Assembly: GCA_003819975.1 (NCBI GenBank)
Contig: RPPU01000306.1
Coordinates: 1-6,003, forward strand
Direction: 5' to 3'
Length of the DNA stretch: 6,003 nucleotides
From: Desulfobacteraceae bacterium
GTDB taxonomy: Bacteria > Desulfobacterota > DSM-4660 > Desulfatiglandales > HGW-15
Below are positions 6,002 through 6,003 of the stretch, one piece after another (position 1 is the stretch's first letter; each line of letters opens with the position of its first letter). The notes under the pieces are model-generated. The model was not told where the DNA came from, did not search any database, and saw only the letters and a program-made list of their open reading frames with translations. Made by a program: the position numbers and the translations under genes.

Positions 6002-6003
6002 GA

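Overview
The window holds the distal part of a tryptophan biosynthesis operon on the plus strand, trpD-trpC-trpB-trpA (231-4287). It converges on a minus-strand piece of a type I polyketide synthase (4472-5998) that consists of a ketoreductase (KR) unit only. All four trp proteins are full length with their catalytic residues in place. Together they cover anthranilate to tryptophan except for one step: the usual trpF (phosphoribosylanthranilate isomerase) is not between trpC and trpB, and TrpC is too short to be a TrpC-TrpF fusion.

Layout: 1-230 is non-coding and carries a long imperfect inverted repeat built on AATATCGAATATCGAA, then a strong ribosome binding site for trpD. trpD and trpC overlap by 16 bases. 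trpC ends inside a tandem octamer array (GTAAGAAC, seven perfect copies) that supplies its last codons and its stop. The 187-base trpC-trpB gap contains that array, a diverged copy of the same octamer family in inverted orientation, and a possible fragment of a third repeat. trpB and trpA overlap by about 11 bases. A stem-loop with a T-run, 10 to 50 bases after trpA, is a good operon terminator. It can also fold into a mutually exclusive second hairpin.

The minus-strand PKS reading frame has a typical KR unit: a structural subdomain followed by an NADPH-binding catalytic subdomain with the Ser-Tyr-Asn residues. It stops just after the KR with no ACP or thioesterase. At its 5' end, KR-like sequence continues upstream of every plausible start codon until it meets an in-frame TAG at 5999-6001. 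This suggests a broken or remnant PKS gene rather than an independent one, though only a few bases upstream are visible.

The organism looks like a free-living uncultured Gram-negative-type bacterium of roughly 50% GC. The sequence styles of TrpD, TrpA and TrpB, and the short octamer and ATCGAATATC intergenic repeats, remind me of Desulfobacterota or Omnitrophota-like genomes. That is an impression from memory, not a demonstrated placement. I see no clear new biological system. The most unusual items are the repeat arrays embedded in the trp operon, the missing trpF, and the interrupted PKS.
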